Shown here: positions 28,999-36,227 of the stretch, in pieces
Position numbering within the stretch: position 1 is the first letter of the stretch
How the letters are laid out: the number at the start of each line of letters is the position of its first letter
Origin: Streptomyces huasconensis
GTDB taxonomy: Bacteria > Actinomycetota > Actinomycetes > Streptomycetales > Streptomycetaceae
Assembly: GCA_004010275.1 (NCBI GenBank)
Contig: RBWT01000077.1
Span: 1-36,434 of the forward strand
DNA: 36,434 nucleotides
Direction of reading: 5' to 3'
The notes under the pieces: model-generated
What the model was told of the DNA's origin: nothing
Seen by the model: the letters and a program-made list of their open reading frames with translations, nothing else
The model's database searches: none
Position numbers and translations under genes: made by a program

Positions 28999-29729
28999 AC
29001 TGCCGGTCCTGGTCTGCGCGTCCGTCGCCGTGTTCCTCGGCGCGGCTGGTCCAGGGCAGCCTGGGGGTGGGCCTCGGCCCTGGTGTCGGCGCCGGTGGTG
29101 CAGATCGCCGCGCCGCGCCTCATGATCCCGCTGCTCCTGGTCGCGGCCGTCCTGGCGGTGCTCGGGGCGGTGCGGGAGATCTCCCACACCGACTGGCACG
29201 GCGTCTCCTGGGCGCTGACCGGGCGGGTCGCGGGCACGGCGGCGGCTCGTACGTCGTCCTCGTCGTCTCGGGGCCGACGCTCGACCTGCTCTCGGCGGGC
29301 ATCACGCTGGGCGTCGTCTCCCTGCTGGCCTTCGACCCGGAGCGGCTGCCGAGGAACCGGGGCACGCTGCTCGCCTCCGGTGCGGTGGCGGGCCTCACCG
29401 GGTCGACGTCGTCCATCGGCGGGCCGTTCATCGCGCTCGTCTACCACCGGGAGCCCGGGCCCACGATCCGCGGCACCCTCAACGTCTTCTACGCGGCGGG
29501 CACGCTGCTCTCGCTCGCCTCCCTCGCCGCCGTCGGCCGACTGCCGGGGGAGCAACTGGCCTTCGGCGCCCTTCTGCTGCCCGCCGTGGTGGCCGGGTTC
29601 GCGCTGTCGGGGCCGGTCCGGCGCCATGTGGACGGCAGCGGCCGGACGCGCGGCGCGGTCCTCGTCCTCGCCGTGGCCGCGGCGCTCGTCCTGATCGTCC
29701 GGGGACTGGTCGCCATGGGCGGTGCGTGA
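28991..29729 (+). CDS. TauE/SafE family membrane permease
   Basis: About 245 aa with roughly 7-8 hydrophobic segments. Family features are the N-terminal LVQGSLGVG with following APVVQIAAPRLMIPLLL, and the mid-protein GAVAGLTGSTSSIGGPFIALVYH, the conserved GxxxGxxxGxGGP-like turn. It also has RGTLNVFYAAGTLLSLASLA. TauE/SafE proteins export sulfite, sulfonates or other organic anions. Frame changes lie near 29045, 29080 and 29245. It starts within the end of the MFS gene. A second exporter in the run suggests a charged by-product or intermediate, or sulfur chemistry connected with the NtaA-type oxygenase. Confidence 0.8.
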
Positions 29730-29797
29730 GCGCGCCGGATCGCCATGAGCGCGTCCGCCCGGACGCGCGAGCGCACGTACTGGGAAAGGAACGGAAC

Positions 29798-30666
29798 ATG
29801 CGGGTGGGATTTGCGGGCCTCGGGGCCATGGGCGGCGGGATGTGCCGCCGGCTCGCGGAGCGCGGGTTCGACGTGGTCGCCTACGACGCCGACGCGGGCG
29901 TCGCCACGGCGGCCGGCGCGCACCCCGGCGTGCGCGCGGCGGCGGGCGTCGTGGAGCTGGCGGCGCCGGTGGTGGTCACCATGCTCCCCGACGGAGCGGC
30001 CGTCCGGCAGGTGGCCGATGAACTGCTCCCGCACCTCGCCGCGGGCTCCCTGATCGTGGACACGGGTTCCTCGGCGCCCGAGGACACGCTGGCCCTCGGG
30101 CGTGCGGCCGCCGCGTACGACGTGGCCGTGGTGGACGCGCCGGTCTCCGGTTCCCCGGCGCGCGCGCGCGGGTGAGCTGACGCTGATGGCCGCGGCGCCC
30201 CCGGGGACGTCGCCCGCGCGGAGGAGTGATCGGCGCGCTCGGCACGGTGTACCGGGTGGGCCCGGCGGGCGCCGGACACGCGCTGAAGGCGCTCAACAAC
30301 CTGCTCTCCGCGGTCAATCTCGCCGCGGTCGCCGAAGTCATGCTCGCCGGGCGGGCGTTCGGCCTCGAACCCGCGGCGATGCTGGAGGTGATCAACGCCT
30401 CCACCGGCCGCAACCACGCCTCGCAGACCAAGCTGCCCGACCATGTGCTGTCCGGCACCTTCGACTCGGGCTTCGCGCTGCGGCTGATGCTCAAGGACAT
30501 CCGCATCGGCACCTCGCTGCTCGACTCCGCGGGCGGTCCCGCCGCCTTCGGCCACGCCTGCCGCCAACTGTGGGAGAAGGCGTACGACGAGCTGCCCGAA
30601 GGCGCCGACAACGTCGAGGTCGTGCGCTGGCTGGAGAACGCCTCGGGACGGGAGCTGCGCGCATGA
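29798..30666 (+). CDS. 3-Hydroxyisobutyrate dehydrogenase-like NAD(P) oxidoreductase
   Basis: About 289 aa. The cofactor motif is MRVGFAGLGAMGGGMCRRLAERG. The catalytic segments are DAPVSGSPARAR (D-A-P-V-S-G) and GHALKALNNLLSAVNLAAVAE (catalytic Lys in G-x-x-x-K-x-x-x-N). The C-terminal helical domain (KDIRIGTSLLDSAGG) is normal. The family oxidises a primary or secondary beta-hydroxy acid to the semialdehyde or oxo acid, or runs in reverse. Two frame changes lie between 30165 and 30230. AAAGGA is 7 bp before the ATG. It is the only gene preceded by a sizeable gap (68 bp, nothing recognisable). With a PanB-like hydroxymethylase upstream it could oxidise the new CH2OH to the aldehyde used by the EctB-like enzyme. 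Confidence 0.87.
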
Positions 30667-32003
30667 CGCACGCACAGGACCAGGAATACGTACAGGAACA
30701 GGGACGGGGACACGCGCACATGTCCGGGAACGCGCCGCGGATCGCGGTCATCGGGGGCCAGGTCGCCGCACTGAAGAAGGCCCGGCAGGCCGGCTTCGAC
30801 ATCGTCTGGGTGCACGGGCCGCACGAACTCGACCGCGCGGGCCTGGAGTGGGTGACCGAGGCCCACCTCACGGACTACCGCGACCCGCAGTCGGTCGCCG
30901 ACCTGCTCGCCGCCGTGCACCGGCACCGGCCGCTGGCCCGGGTCGTGTCGATGATCGAGGACGGCCTGGAGTCGGCGGCGGCCGCGACGACGGCGCTCGG
31001 CCTGCCGGGCACCGGCCTCGACACCGTCCGCGTGCTCCAGGACAAACTGGCCTTCCGTGCGCTGCTCGCCGACCGCGGCATCGACGGGGTCGCCGCCCGC
31101 CTCGGACACACGGAGGCGGACATCCGCGCCTTCGTCGACGAGTTCGGGCCCGCGGTGATCAAACCGAGGTTCGGGTCCGGCAGCCTCGGCGTGCGTCTCG
31201 TGCACGGCCCCGACGCCGTCGCCGAAGTCGCGTCCTGGGCGGCGGAGTTCGGGCTGCACACGTTCGTGATGGAGGAGTACCTGCGGGGCCCCGAGTTCAG
31301 CGTGGAGGCGTTCAGCTACGCGGGCGAGCACGTGGTCGTCGCGTACACGGCCAAGGAGAAGCTGGACTCCTTCGTCGAGGTCGGGCACGTGCAGCCGGCG
31401 GGCCTCGACGCGGACACCACGGCCCGCGTCGAGTCACTGGTCACCAGGATGCTCGACGCCGTGGGCATCGAGGACGGCCCCTCGCACACCGAGGTGATCG
31501 TCACCCCCGACGGCCCCCGACTGGTGGAGTCCCACAACCGGCGCGGCGGCGACCGGATCGCCGACCTCGTCCACGAGGTGTACGGCACCGACATCGACGC
31601 GCTGGCCTTCCTCTGGTACGCGGGCCGCGCCACGCCCAGCACCCCGGGCCCGGCCAGGGGCGGCGGCGCCATCCGCTTCCTGACCGCCGAACCGGGCGTC
31701 GTCGAAGCCGTCACCGGAGCCGACGAGGTGCGCGCCCGACCCGCGGGTGGTGGCCCTGCAGCTCTCCGTCGCGCCCGGCGACACCGTGACCCCCATCGCC
31801 TGGTCCTACGACCGCTCCGGGCTGCTCATCGTCCGCGGCGACTCGGCGGACGACGCGCGGGCCCGGGCGGGACGAACTGGCCGACCGGATCACCATCAAG
31901 ACCCGCCCCCACACGGAGCCGGCCGCACCGCGATCCATCGCGGCCGTGGCCCCCCCGGCCCGAACGGCTGCTCGGCACCACACCCTCCGGGACGGAGTCA
32001 TGA
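30663..32003 (+). CDS. ATP-grasp ligase (second of two)
   Basis: 446 aa. An N-terminal Rossmann-like segment (RIAVIGGQVAALKKARQAGF, VVSMIEDGLESAAAA) leads to the ATP-grasp core: DKLAFRALLADRGI, FGPAVIKPRFGSGSLGVRL, TFVMEEYLRGPEFSVEAFS and HTEVIVTPDGPRLVESHNRR with GGDRI. The Glu and Asn in VESHNRRGGD are the expected metal ligands. It resembles the amino-acid ligase/carnosine-synthase group, which joins a carboxylate to an amine through an acyl-phosphate. Compensating frame changes lie near 31735 and 31865. The ATG at 30663 overlaps the upstream stop and has GGGAG 6 bp upstream, so it is preferred over the ATG at 30720. The stop overlaps the next ATG. Confidence 0.9.
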   Translation: MTHAQDQEYVQEQGRGHAHMSGNAPRIAVIGGQVAALKKARQAGFDIVWVHGPHELDRAGLEWVTEAHLTDYRDPQSVADLLAAVHRHRPLARVVSMIEDGLESAAAATTALGLPGTGLDTVRVLQDKLAFRALLADRGIDGVAARLGHTEADIRAFVDEFGPAVIKPRFGSGSLGVRLVHGPDAVAEVASWAAEFGLHTFVMEEYLRGPEFSVEAFSYAGEHVVVAYTAKEKLDSFVEVGHVQPAGLDADTTARVESLVTRMLDAVGIEDGPSHTEVIVTPDGPRLVESHNRRGGDRIADLVHEVYGTDIDALAFLWYAGRATPSTPGPARGGGAIRFLTAEPGVVEAVTGADEVRARPAGGGPAALRRARRHRDPHRLVLRPLRAAHRPRRLGGRRAGPGGTNWPTGSPSRPAPTRSRPHRDPSRPWPPRPERLLGTTPSGTES

Positions 32004-32545
32004 CCACCGTCGCGCCCCCCACGTCGGCGCCGGCGAGCTGCGCACCGCGCTGCGCGGCTCCCGCCGCCGGCGTCGCGGTGCTCACCGCGGCCACGCCCAC
32101 GGGCCCCGCCGGGGTGACGATCACCTCGTTCACCTCGGTGAGCGCCGAACCGGCGCTGGTCTCCTTCGCCCTCGCCGACTCGTCCTCGACCTGGGCCAGG
32201 GTCAAGGACTGCCGGAGGTTCGGGGTCCAACTGCTCGGCGCCGCCCAGCGTGACGTGGCCGAGCGGTTCGCGGCGGTGGGCGTCGACCGGTTCGCACCAC
32301 CGACCCGCTGGCACACCGGCCCGCACGGCGTACCGCTGCTCGACGACTGCGCCGCCTGGCTGATCTGCGCGCACCACCACCAACTGCGCCTCGGCGACCA
32401 CCACTTGGTCGTCTGCTCCGTGGAACGCGTACGCACCGGCCCCGCCGGGGACAGCCTGGTGCATCTGTACGGGGGCCTGCACGCCGCCGGGGGTACGGCC
32501 CCTACCCCGAAGGGGCCGCACGGCCCCGAGAGTTCAGAGAGGTGA
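32000..32545 (+). CDS. Flavin reductase (NAD(P)H:FMN), partner of the flavin monooxygenase
   Basis: 181 aa. Family motifs are GVAVLTAATPTGPAGVTITS, FTSVSAEPALVSFALADSS, FGVQLLGAAQRDVAERFA and LVVCSVERVRTG, as in the flavin reductase-like FMN-binding split-barrel group. It supplies FMNH2 to two-component monooxygenases. The first 25 residues read poorly (APASCAPRCAAP), whereas another frame gives AGELRTALRG, the expected start; two compensating single-base errors are likely between 32025 and 32065. Its natural partner is the NtaA-type monooxygenase that opens the same run. Confidence 0.87.
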   Translation: MTTVAPPTSAPASCAPRCAAPAAGVAVLTAATPTGPAGVTITSFTSVSAEPALVSFALADSSSTWARVKDCRRFGVQLLGAAQRDVAERFAAVGVDRFAPPTRWHTGPHGVPLLDDCAAWLICAHHHQLRLGDHHLVVCSVERVRTGPAGDSLVHLYGGLHAAGGTAPTPKGPHGPESSER

Positions 32546-32549
32546 CCCC

Positions 32550-33110
32550 ATGGGCAAGCTGTACGAGGGGCTGACCCCTGCGCTCCGTGACTTCATCACC
32601 CAGTCACCCATGTACTTCACGGCCACCGCGCCCCTGGCCGAGGACGGACACGTCAACGTCTCGCCCAAGGGAGGCATGGACACGTTCGCCATCCTCGACG
32701 ACACCACGGTGGCCTACCTGGACCTCATCGGTTCCGGCGCCGAGACGATCGCGCACGTGCGCGAGAGCGGCCGCATCACCCTGATGTTCTGCTCGTTCAC
32801 CCGCCGGCCCAAGATCCTGCGGCTGTACGGCACCGCCCGCTGCGTCTTCCCCGACGCCCCCGAGTGGGACACCCTGATCGGCCACTTCGGCAAGCACCCG
32901 ATCCCGCGCTCCATCATGGTCGTCTCGCTCACCCGCATCACCGACTCGTGCGGATTCACGGTGCCGGAGATGGAGCTGGTCCGCGAGCGCGACCTCCAGG
33001 ACCAGTGGGGCATGCGCAAGTCGGACCAGGAACTGGAGGAGTACATGCGGCAGAAGAACTCGGCCAGCATCGACGGCCTGCCGGCCCGCCCGCACCAAAA
33101 GCTGTCGTAA
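32550..33110 (+). CDS. Pyridoxamine 5'-phosphate oxidase-like flavoprotein
   Basis: 186 aa, intact. The split-barrel signature is MYFTATAPLAEDGHVNVSPK, then TTVAYLDLIGSGAETIAHV, GRITLMFCSFTRRPKILRLYG and a C-terminal DQWGMRKSDQELEEYMRQKN. This sub-family (often called PNPOx-like) binds FMN or F420, and its role is usually unknown; true PLP synthesis is unlikely. It begins 4 bp after the flavin reductase, with GAGAGGTGA upstream of the ATG, and is the last gene of the run. It may act as a flavin-dependent tailoring oxidoreductase, or be unrelated and read through from the operon. Confidence 0.88.
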   Translation: MGKLYEGLTPALRDFITQSPMYFTATAPLAEDGHVNVSPKGGMDTFAILDDTTVAYLDLIGSGAETIAHVRESGRITLMFCSFTRRPKILRLYGTARCVFPDAPEWDTLIGHFGKHPIPRSIMVVSLTRITDSCGFTVPEMELVRERDLQDQWGMRKSDQELEEYMRQKNSASIDGLPARPHQKLS

Positions 33111-33118
33111 GCCCCGGG

Positions 33119-33168
33119 GCGGCCGGGCCCTCCCGGCTGGTCCCTCCCGGCTGGCCCCGCCCGGCCGC
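33119..33168. terminator. Bidirectional hairpin between convergent genes, with a 14-bp tandem repeat in its loop
   Basis: GCGGCCGGGC (33119-33128) pairs with GCCCGGCCGC (33159-33168). The 30-nt loop holds two 14-bp copies of CCCTCCCGGCTGG plus T or C (33128-33141 and 33142-33155). It sits exactly between the PNPOx-like stop and the sulfatase stop, so it can serve both strands. Confidence 0.6.
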
Positions 33169-33177
33169 GCGCCGGTG

Positions 33178-34617
33178 TCAGGGGCGCGCCGGGTAGGGCA
33201 GCAGCTCCCCGTCCGTCCGCTCCCACGCGCGTGCAGCTCGGCCAGCAGTCCGGGCCGCGCGGCCGCCCGGTCGGCCTGCTCCCGCTGGTCCTCGGCGAGG
33301 TGGAACAACTGGTCCGCGCCACCCTTGCCCCGGTAGTACTTCCACTCCCCGCGCCGCAGCGCCCGCTCACCCCTGACCCGCCAGAACAGCTCCCGTTCGC
33401 CCAGTTCCGCGCCCTGGAGCAGATACGGGGCGAGACTCGTGCCGTCCAGCGGATACGCGGCGTGCGGCCGCGCCCCGCCGATCTCCAGGAGCGTCGCCGT
33501 CCAGTCAGGGGTGAAGACGGGCTCGTGGCTCACCTGCCCGCCGTCGATCCGCGCGGGCCACCGCACCAGGGTCGGCACGCGGATGCCGCCTTCCTTCAGG
33601 GAGCCCTTGCCTCCGGAGAGCGGCCAGTTGTACGAGAAGCGCTCACCGCCGTTGTCCGAGGCGAAGAAGACGAGGGTGTCCCGCTCCTGACCGGACGCCT
33701 TCAGTGCCCGCAGCACCTCGCCGACCGACCGGTCCAGGTCCTGCACCAGCTGCGTGTACTTCGCCACGGAACCGCCGTCCTGGTGCCACAGCGCGCCCTT
33801 CTCGCCCGCCTTGATCCGCCGCACGATCTCGGCGCTCTCCTCCTCGTCGCCCTCGGCGATCCAAGGCCAGTGCGGCGTCGTGAAGTTGAGGTTGAGCAGC
33901 CACGGCCGGCCGTGCTCGCGCCGGATGTACTCACCGGCCCGCTCGGTCAGAATGCGCGTGTAGTACCGCAGGTCCTTGTACGCGACGTCACCTTCATACA
34001 GGTCGTACTCCCCGCCGAGCCCCAGCTTCGAGTAGTACTCCAGGGCACCGCCGAAGTTCCCGAAGAACTCGTCCCAGCCCGACTTCGTGGGGGAGTGGTC
34101 CGGCAGGTAGCCGCAGTGCCACTTGCCGATCAGCGCGGTCGCGTACCCGGCGTCGCGCAGCAGCGAGGCGAGCGTCGGGTGCGTCGGTTCGAGACCCGTG
34201 GACTTGTCCGCGATGGGTTCCGCGAGGCCGCCCTCCGTACGCCCGGGAAAGCGCCCGGTGTAGAGGCTGAAGCGGGTGGGCGAGCAGGTCGCCGAACCGG
34301 AGTAGGCGTCCGTGAACCGCACACCCTGGCGCGCGAGGCGGTCCAGGTGCGGGGTCTTGATGTGCGGCGAGCCGTAGACGGACAGATCGGCCCAGCCGAG
34401 GTCGTCGCCGAGGATGAAGAGGATGTTGGGGCGCCGGGAACGGCGGTGCGCGGCGGCGCGGAACGGCTGCCTCCCGGGGCGCGTCCGCGGCTTCGGCCCC
34501 GGCGGCGGGAAGCCCGACGGCCGCGGCGGTGGCGCTGACGACACCGGCGAACGCACGTCGGGACAGCTTGGGTGAGGACGACGAGGACGCCGAAGGGGAC
34601 AAGGGTGACGAAGACAC
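33178..34617 (-). CDS. Tat-exported arylsulfatase-family sulfatase (FGly type)
   Basis: About 479 aa. Sulfatases hydrolyse sulfate esters with a formylglycine made from Cys. The signal region KLSRRAFAGVVSATAAAVG is a Tat motif followed by a hydrophobic core, so it is secreted folded. The core starts RPNILFILGDDLGWADLSVY (metal Asp pair). The modification motif is GSATCSPTRFSLYTGR, a C-x-P-x-R with Cys at 34284-34286. It is followed by ALIGKWHCG, LNLNFTTPHWPW, FFASDNGGE, LSGGKGSLKEGGIRVPTLVR and the C-terminal KYYRGKGGADQLFHLAEDQRE. Frame changes lie near 34470 and 33230; the second restores the ending RWERTDGELLPYPARP. The GTG at 34617 has AGGAG 7 bp upstream. It is preceded by a Cys-containing leader peptide, suggesting sulfur-responsive expression. 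Confidence 0.9.
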
Positions 34618-34631
34618 GGTGCGCTCCTGAA

Positions 34632-34663
34632 CGGGCACGGCGCGCCAAGGCGTCACGTGCCCG
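34632..34663 (-). promoter_or_regulatory. Hairpin between leader peptide and sulfatase (possible attenuator)
   Basis: CGGGCACG (34632-34639) pairs with CGTGCCCG (34656-34663) around 16 nt, which contain a further small GCC/GGC pairing. It lies 15 bp before the sulfatase start and 27 bp after the leader stop. It is well placed to hide the ribosome-binding site or interrupt the transcript depending on ribosome position on the leader. No T-tract is seen. Confidence 0.45.
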
Positions 34664-34689
34664 GAGATGACGAGAAGAGGGGGTCGGGT

Positions 34690-34785
34690 TCAGGAGGCGC
34701 GGCGACAGATCGCGCTCGCCACCCGTACGAGGTCGACGTGGCGGCGCGCCACGAGCGTGACCGTCGGGTCGGCGAGAGGCTGCAT
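34690..34785 (-). CDS. Short Cys-containing leader peptide (31 aa) upstream of the sulfatase
   Basis: An ATG at 34785 opens a 31-codon ORF ending with TGA at 34690. Its central part reads LVARRHVDLVRVASAIC, with the only Cys at residue 27, followed by Arg-Arg. This resembles short putative leader peptides I recall recurring in Streptomyces, often upstream of sulfur-assimilation genes, with an R-R-H-V-D-L core and a Cys near the end. Translation through the Cys codon could report cysteine supply to the sulfatase 72 bp downstream. There is no ribosome-binding site, which fits the leaderless start predicted from the promoter. Codon choice and position support it; expression is not shown by sequence alone. 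Confidence 0.7.
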   Translation of the reverse strand: MQPLADPTVTLVARRHVDLVRVASAICRRAS

Positions 34786-34792
34786 GGCCGGG

Positions 34793-34822
34793 AGCTTGGC
34801 CGAGGATTCACGTACGTGTCAA
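34793..34822 (-). promoter_or_regulatory. Promoter of the leader peptide/sulfatase unit, with a palindrome
   Basis: On the minus strand TTGACA (34822-34817) is followed after 18 bp by CAAGCT (34798-34793). The predicted start falls about 7-8 nt further, at or next to the leader ATG (34785), so the transcript would be leaderless. A perfect 10-bp palindrome, CACGTACGTG (34809-34818), overlaps the -35 and spacer and could be an operator. Confidence 0.6.
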
Positions 34823-35055
34823 CGAAGGGGCCGGTCTGTTCACATGGGCTTCGTAATGGCGCGGGTCGGTGGCACGTGTGTCGGGCCGGAGCGCCGAGGG
34901 TGTGCCGGGATGACGGTGCTGTTGGACCGGCCGGACACACACGGTCTTCGTTCGGCGGCCGGGGGGCACCCCCCGGCCCGTTGGTCCGGGGCGAGGGGTG
35001 TCCCGCGGTCCGGGCGTGGCCGGAACCCCGGTGCGGTGGCGGGGAGTTCAACCCT

Positions 35056-35115
35056 GGTGTCAGCCCTCGCGTCAGTCCAAGTGACAGTCCTGGTGTCAGC
35101 CCCGATGTCAGTCCT
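35056..35115. repeat. Five 12-bp imperfect tandem repeats at the 3' end of the RTX gene
   Basis: Units on the plus strand are GGTGTCAGCCCT, CGCGTCAGTCCA, AGTGACAGTCCT, GGTGTCAGCCCC and GATGTCAGTCCT. The likely stop of the minus-strand RTX gene (35108-35110) lies in the last unit. The in-frame multiple of three and shared GTCAG core suggest a minisatellite. The rest of 34823-35055 holds no gene that I recognise. Confidence 0.75.
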
Positions 35116-35985
35116 GGTGGACTTCGTTGCGCCCGCGCCGGAGAGCGTGTCGGTGCCCGTGCCGCCCCACAGAACGTCGTCACCGCTGTTGCCCCACAGC
35201 GTGTCGTTGCCCGCCTCGCCGTACAGCTTGTCGTTGCCCTTGCCGCCGTACAGGATGTCGGCGCCGTCCTTGCCGTGCAGGACGTCGTCGCCGTCCTCGC
35301 CGTGCAGGGTGTTCGCCTCGCCGGTGCCGGTCAGGGAGTCGTTGCCGGGGCCGCCGAAGCAGTCCTGGCTGCAGCGGGTGAGGGTGTCGTTCCCGGCGTC
35401 GCCCCACGGGCCGAAACCGAACGGGCCGCCGCCGCCGTCGAGACGGTCGTCGCCGTCGCCGCCGTGCAGGAGCGCGGACTCCGACGCCTTGATGACGTCG
35501 TTGCCCTTGCCGCCGTAGATCCCCGCCCAGGCCTGGCTGTCCGGCGCGAGGGTCGCGGTGTCGTTCTCGTCGCCGAGGTCGACGTCGTAGCTGTCGGAGT
35601 CGTCCGAGTTCTCCGGGATCTTCACCGCGCACCGCACGGCGGTGCGGTCGCCCTCCTCGGGGTACGCGCACTCGTCCCACTCCGCGGCGTCGGCGGAGAT
35701 GGAGATGTCGTACCGGTCGTGGAAGGTGAGGACGTAGTAGGAGTCGTGCTCGCTGCGGTGGTCGATCGCTTCGTCGACCGTCAGCGTGTTCTGCTGGCCG
35801 GGTGCCGCCTTGTACCACAGCTCGCCGTCCGCGACGACGACGGAGGCCGTGGCCTGAGCGGTGGACGCCGGGGCGGCCTGGGCTGCCGACGCCGTTAAGC
35901 CGGCCGTGCCGAGAGCCAGGGCAAGTGCGGCGGCGGTCATGGTGGCGGCGGTGGTGGCGGCTGCGATGGTCCGGTGCATGCGCAT
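35108..35985 (-). CDS. Secreted RTX-type calcium-binding beta-roll protein
   Basis: About 292 aa. An Ala-rich signal peptide (MRMHRTIAAATTAATMTAAA and following) ends near SAAQAAPAS. A domain of about 120 residues (WYKAAPGQQNTLTVDEAIDH onward) precedes a run of G-G-x-G-x-D/N-x-L repeats: YGGKGNDVI, HGGDGDDRLDGG, FGGPGNDSLTG, HGEDGDDVLHGKDGADILYG, GGKGNDKLYGEAGNDTLWG, NSGDDVLWGGTGTDTLSG. These bind Ca2+ and fold as a beta-roll outside the cell. One frame remains open to 34840, but the tail then becomes composition-biased. A single-base change near 35130 instead gives a short ending GRNEVHQD and a stop at 35108, which I find more natural. The ATG at 35985 has AAGGG 10 bp upstream. Confidence 0.83.
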
Positions 35986-36164
35986 GCGGAAGTGACCCTT
36001 CAAGGCGTACGTGGGCAGTGGTGCTTCTGGTCACCCGGTTAGACAAGAGGCCCGGGAAGGGAGTTGCCCGGCGGCTCATGAACAGCGGCGGACAGCATGG
36101 TCACCGGAACGTGTCGGCGCCTGAGGTGCAGTAGGCGGGGAGACGCGGCCCACAGGCAGCACGA

Positions 36165-36207
36165 CGCGGGGCCGCGGCCGGTCCCCTGTTCCGGCCGCGG
36201 CCCCGCG
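36165..36207 (-). terminator. Perfect 17-bp hairpin, probable terminator
   Basis: CGCGGGGCCGCGGCCGG (36165-36181) pairs with its exact complement at 36191-36207 around a 9-nt loop. It is 20 bp past the stop of the minus-strand gene at the right edge. It is the strongest hairpin seen in the window and separates that gene from the RTX gene. Confidence 0.85.
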
Positions 36208-36227
36208 CGTTGGGGCGCCCACGTGGG

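Noticed and set aside
34657..35898. Long plus-strand open frame across the RTX region
   Set aside because: Val/Ala-rich low-complexity shadow of the beta-roll repeats; the minus strand has a signal peptide and G-G-x-G-x-D repeats.
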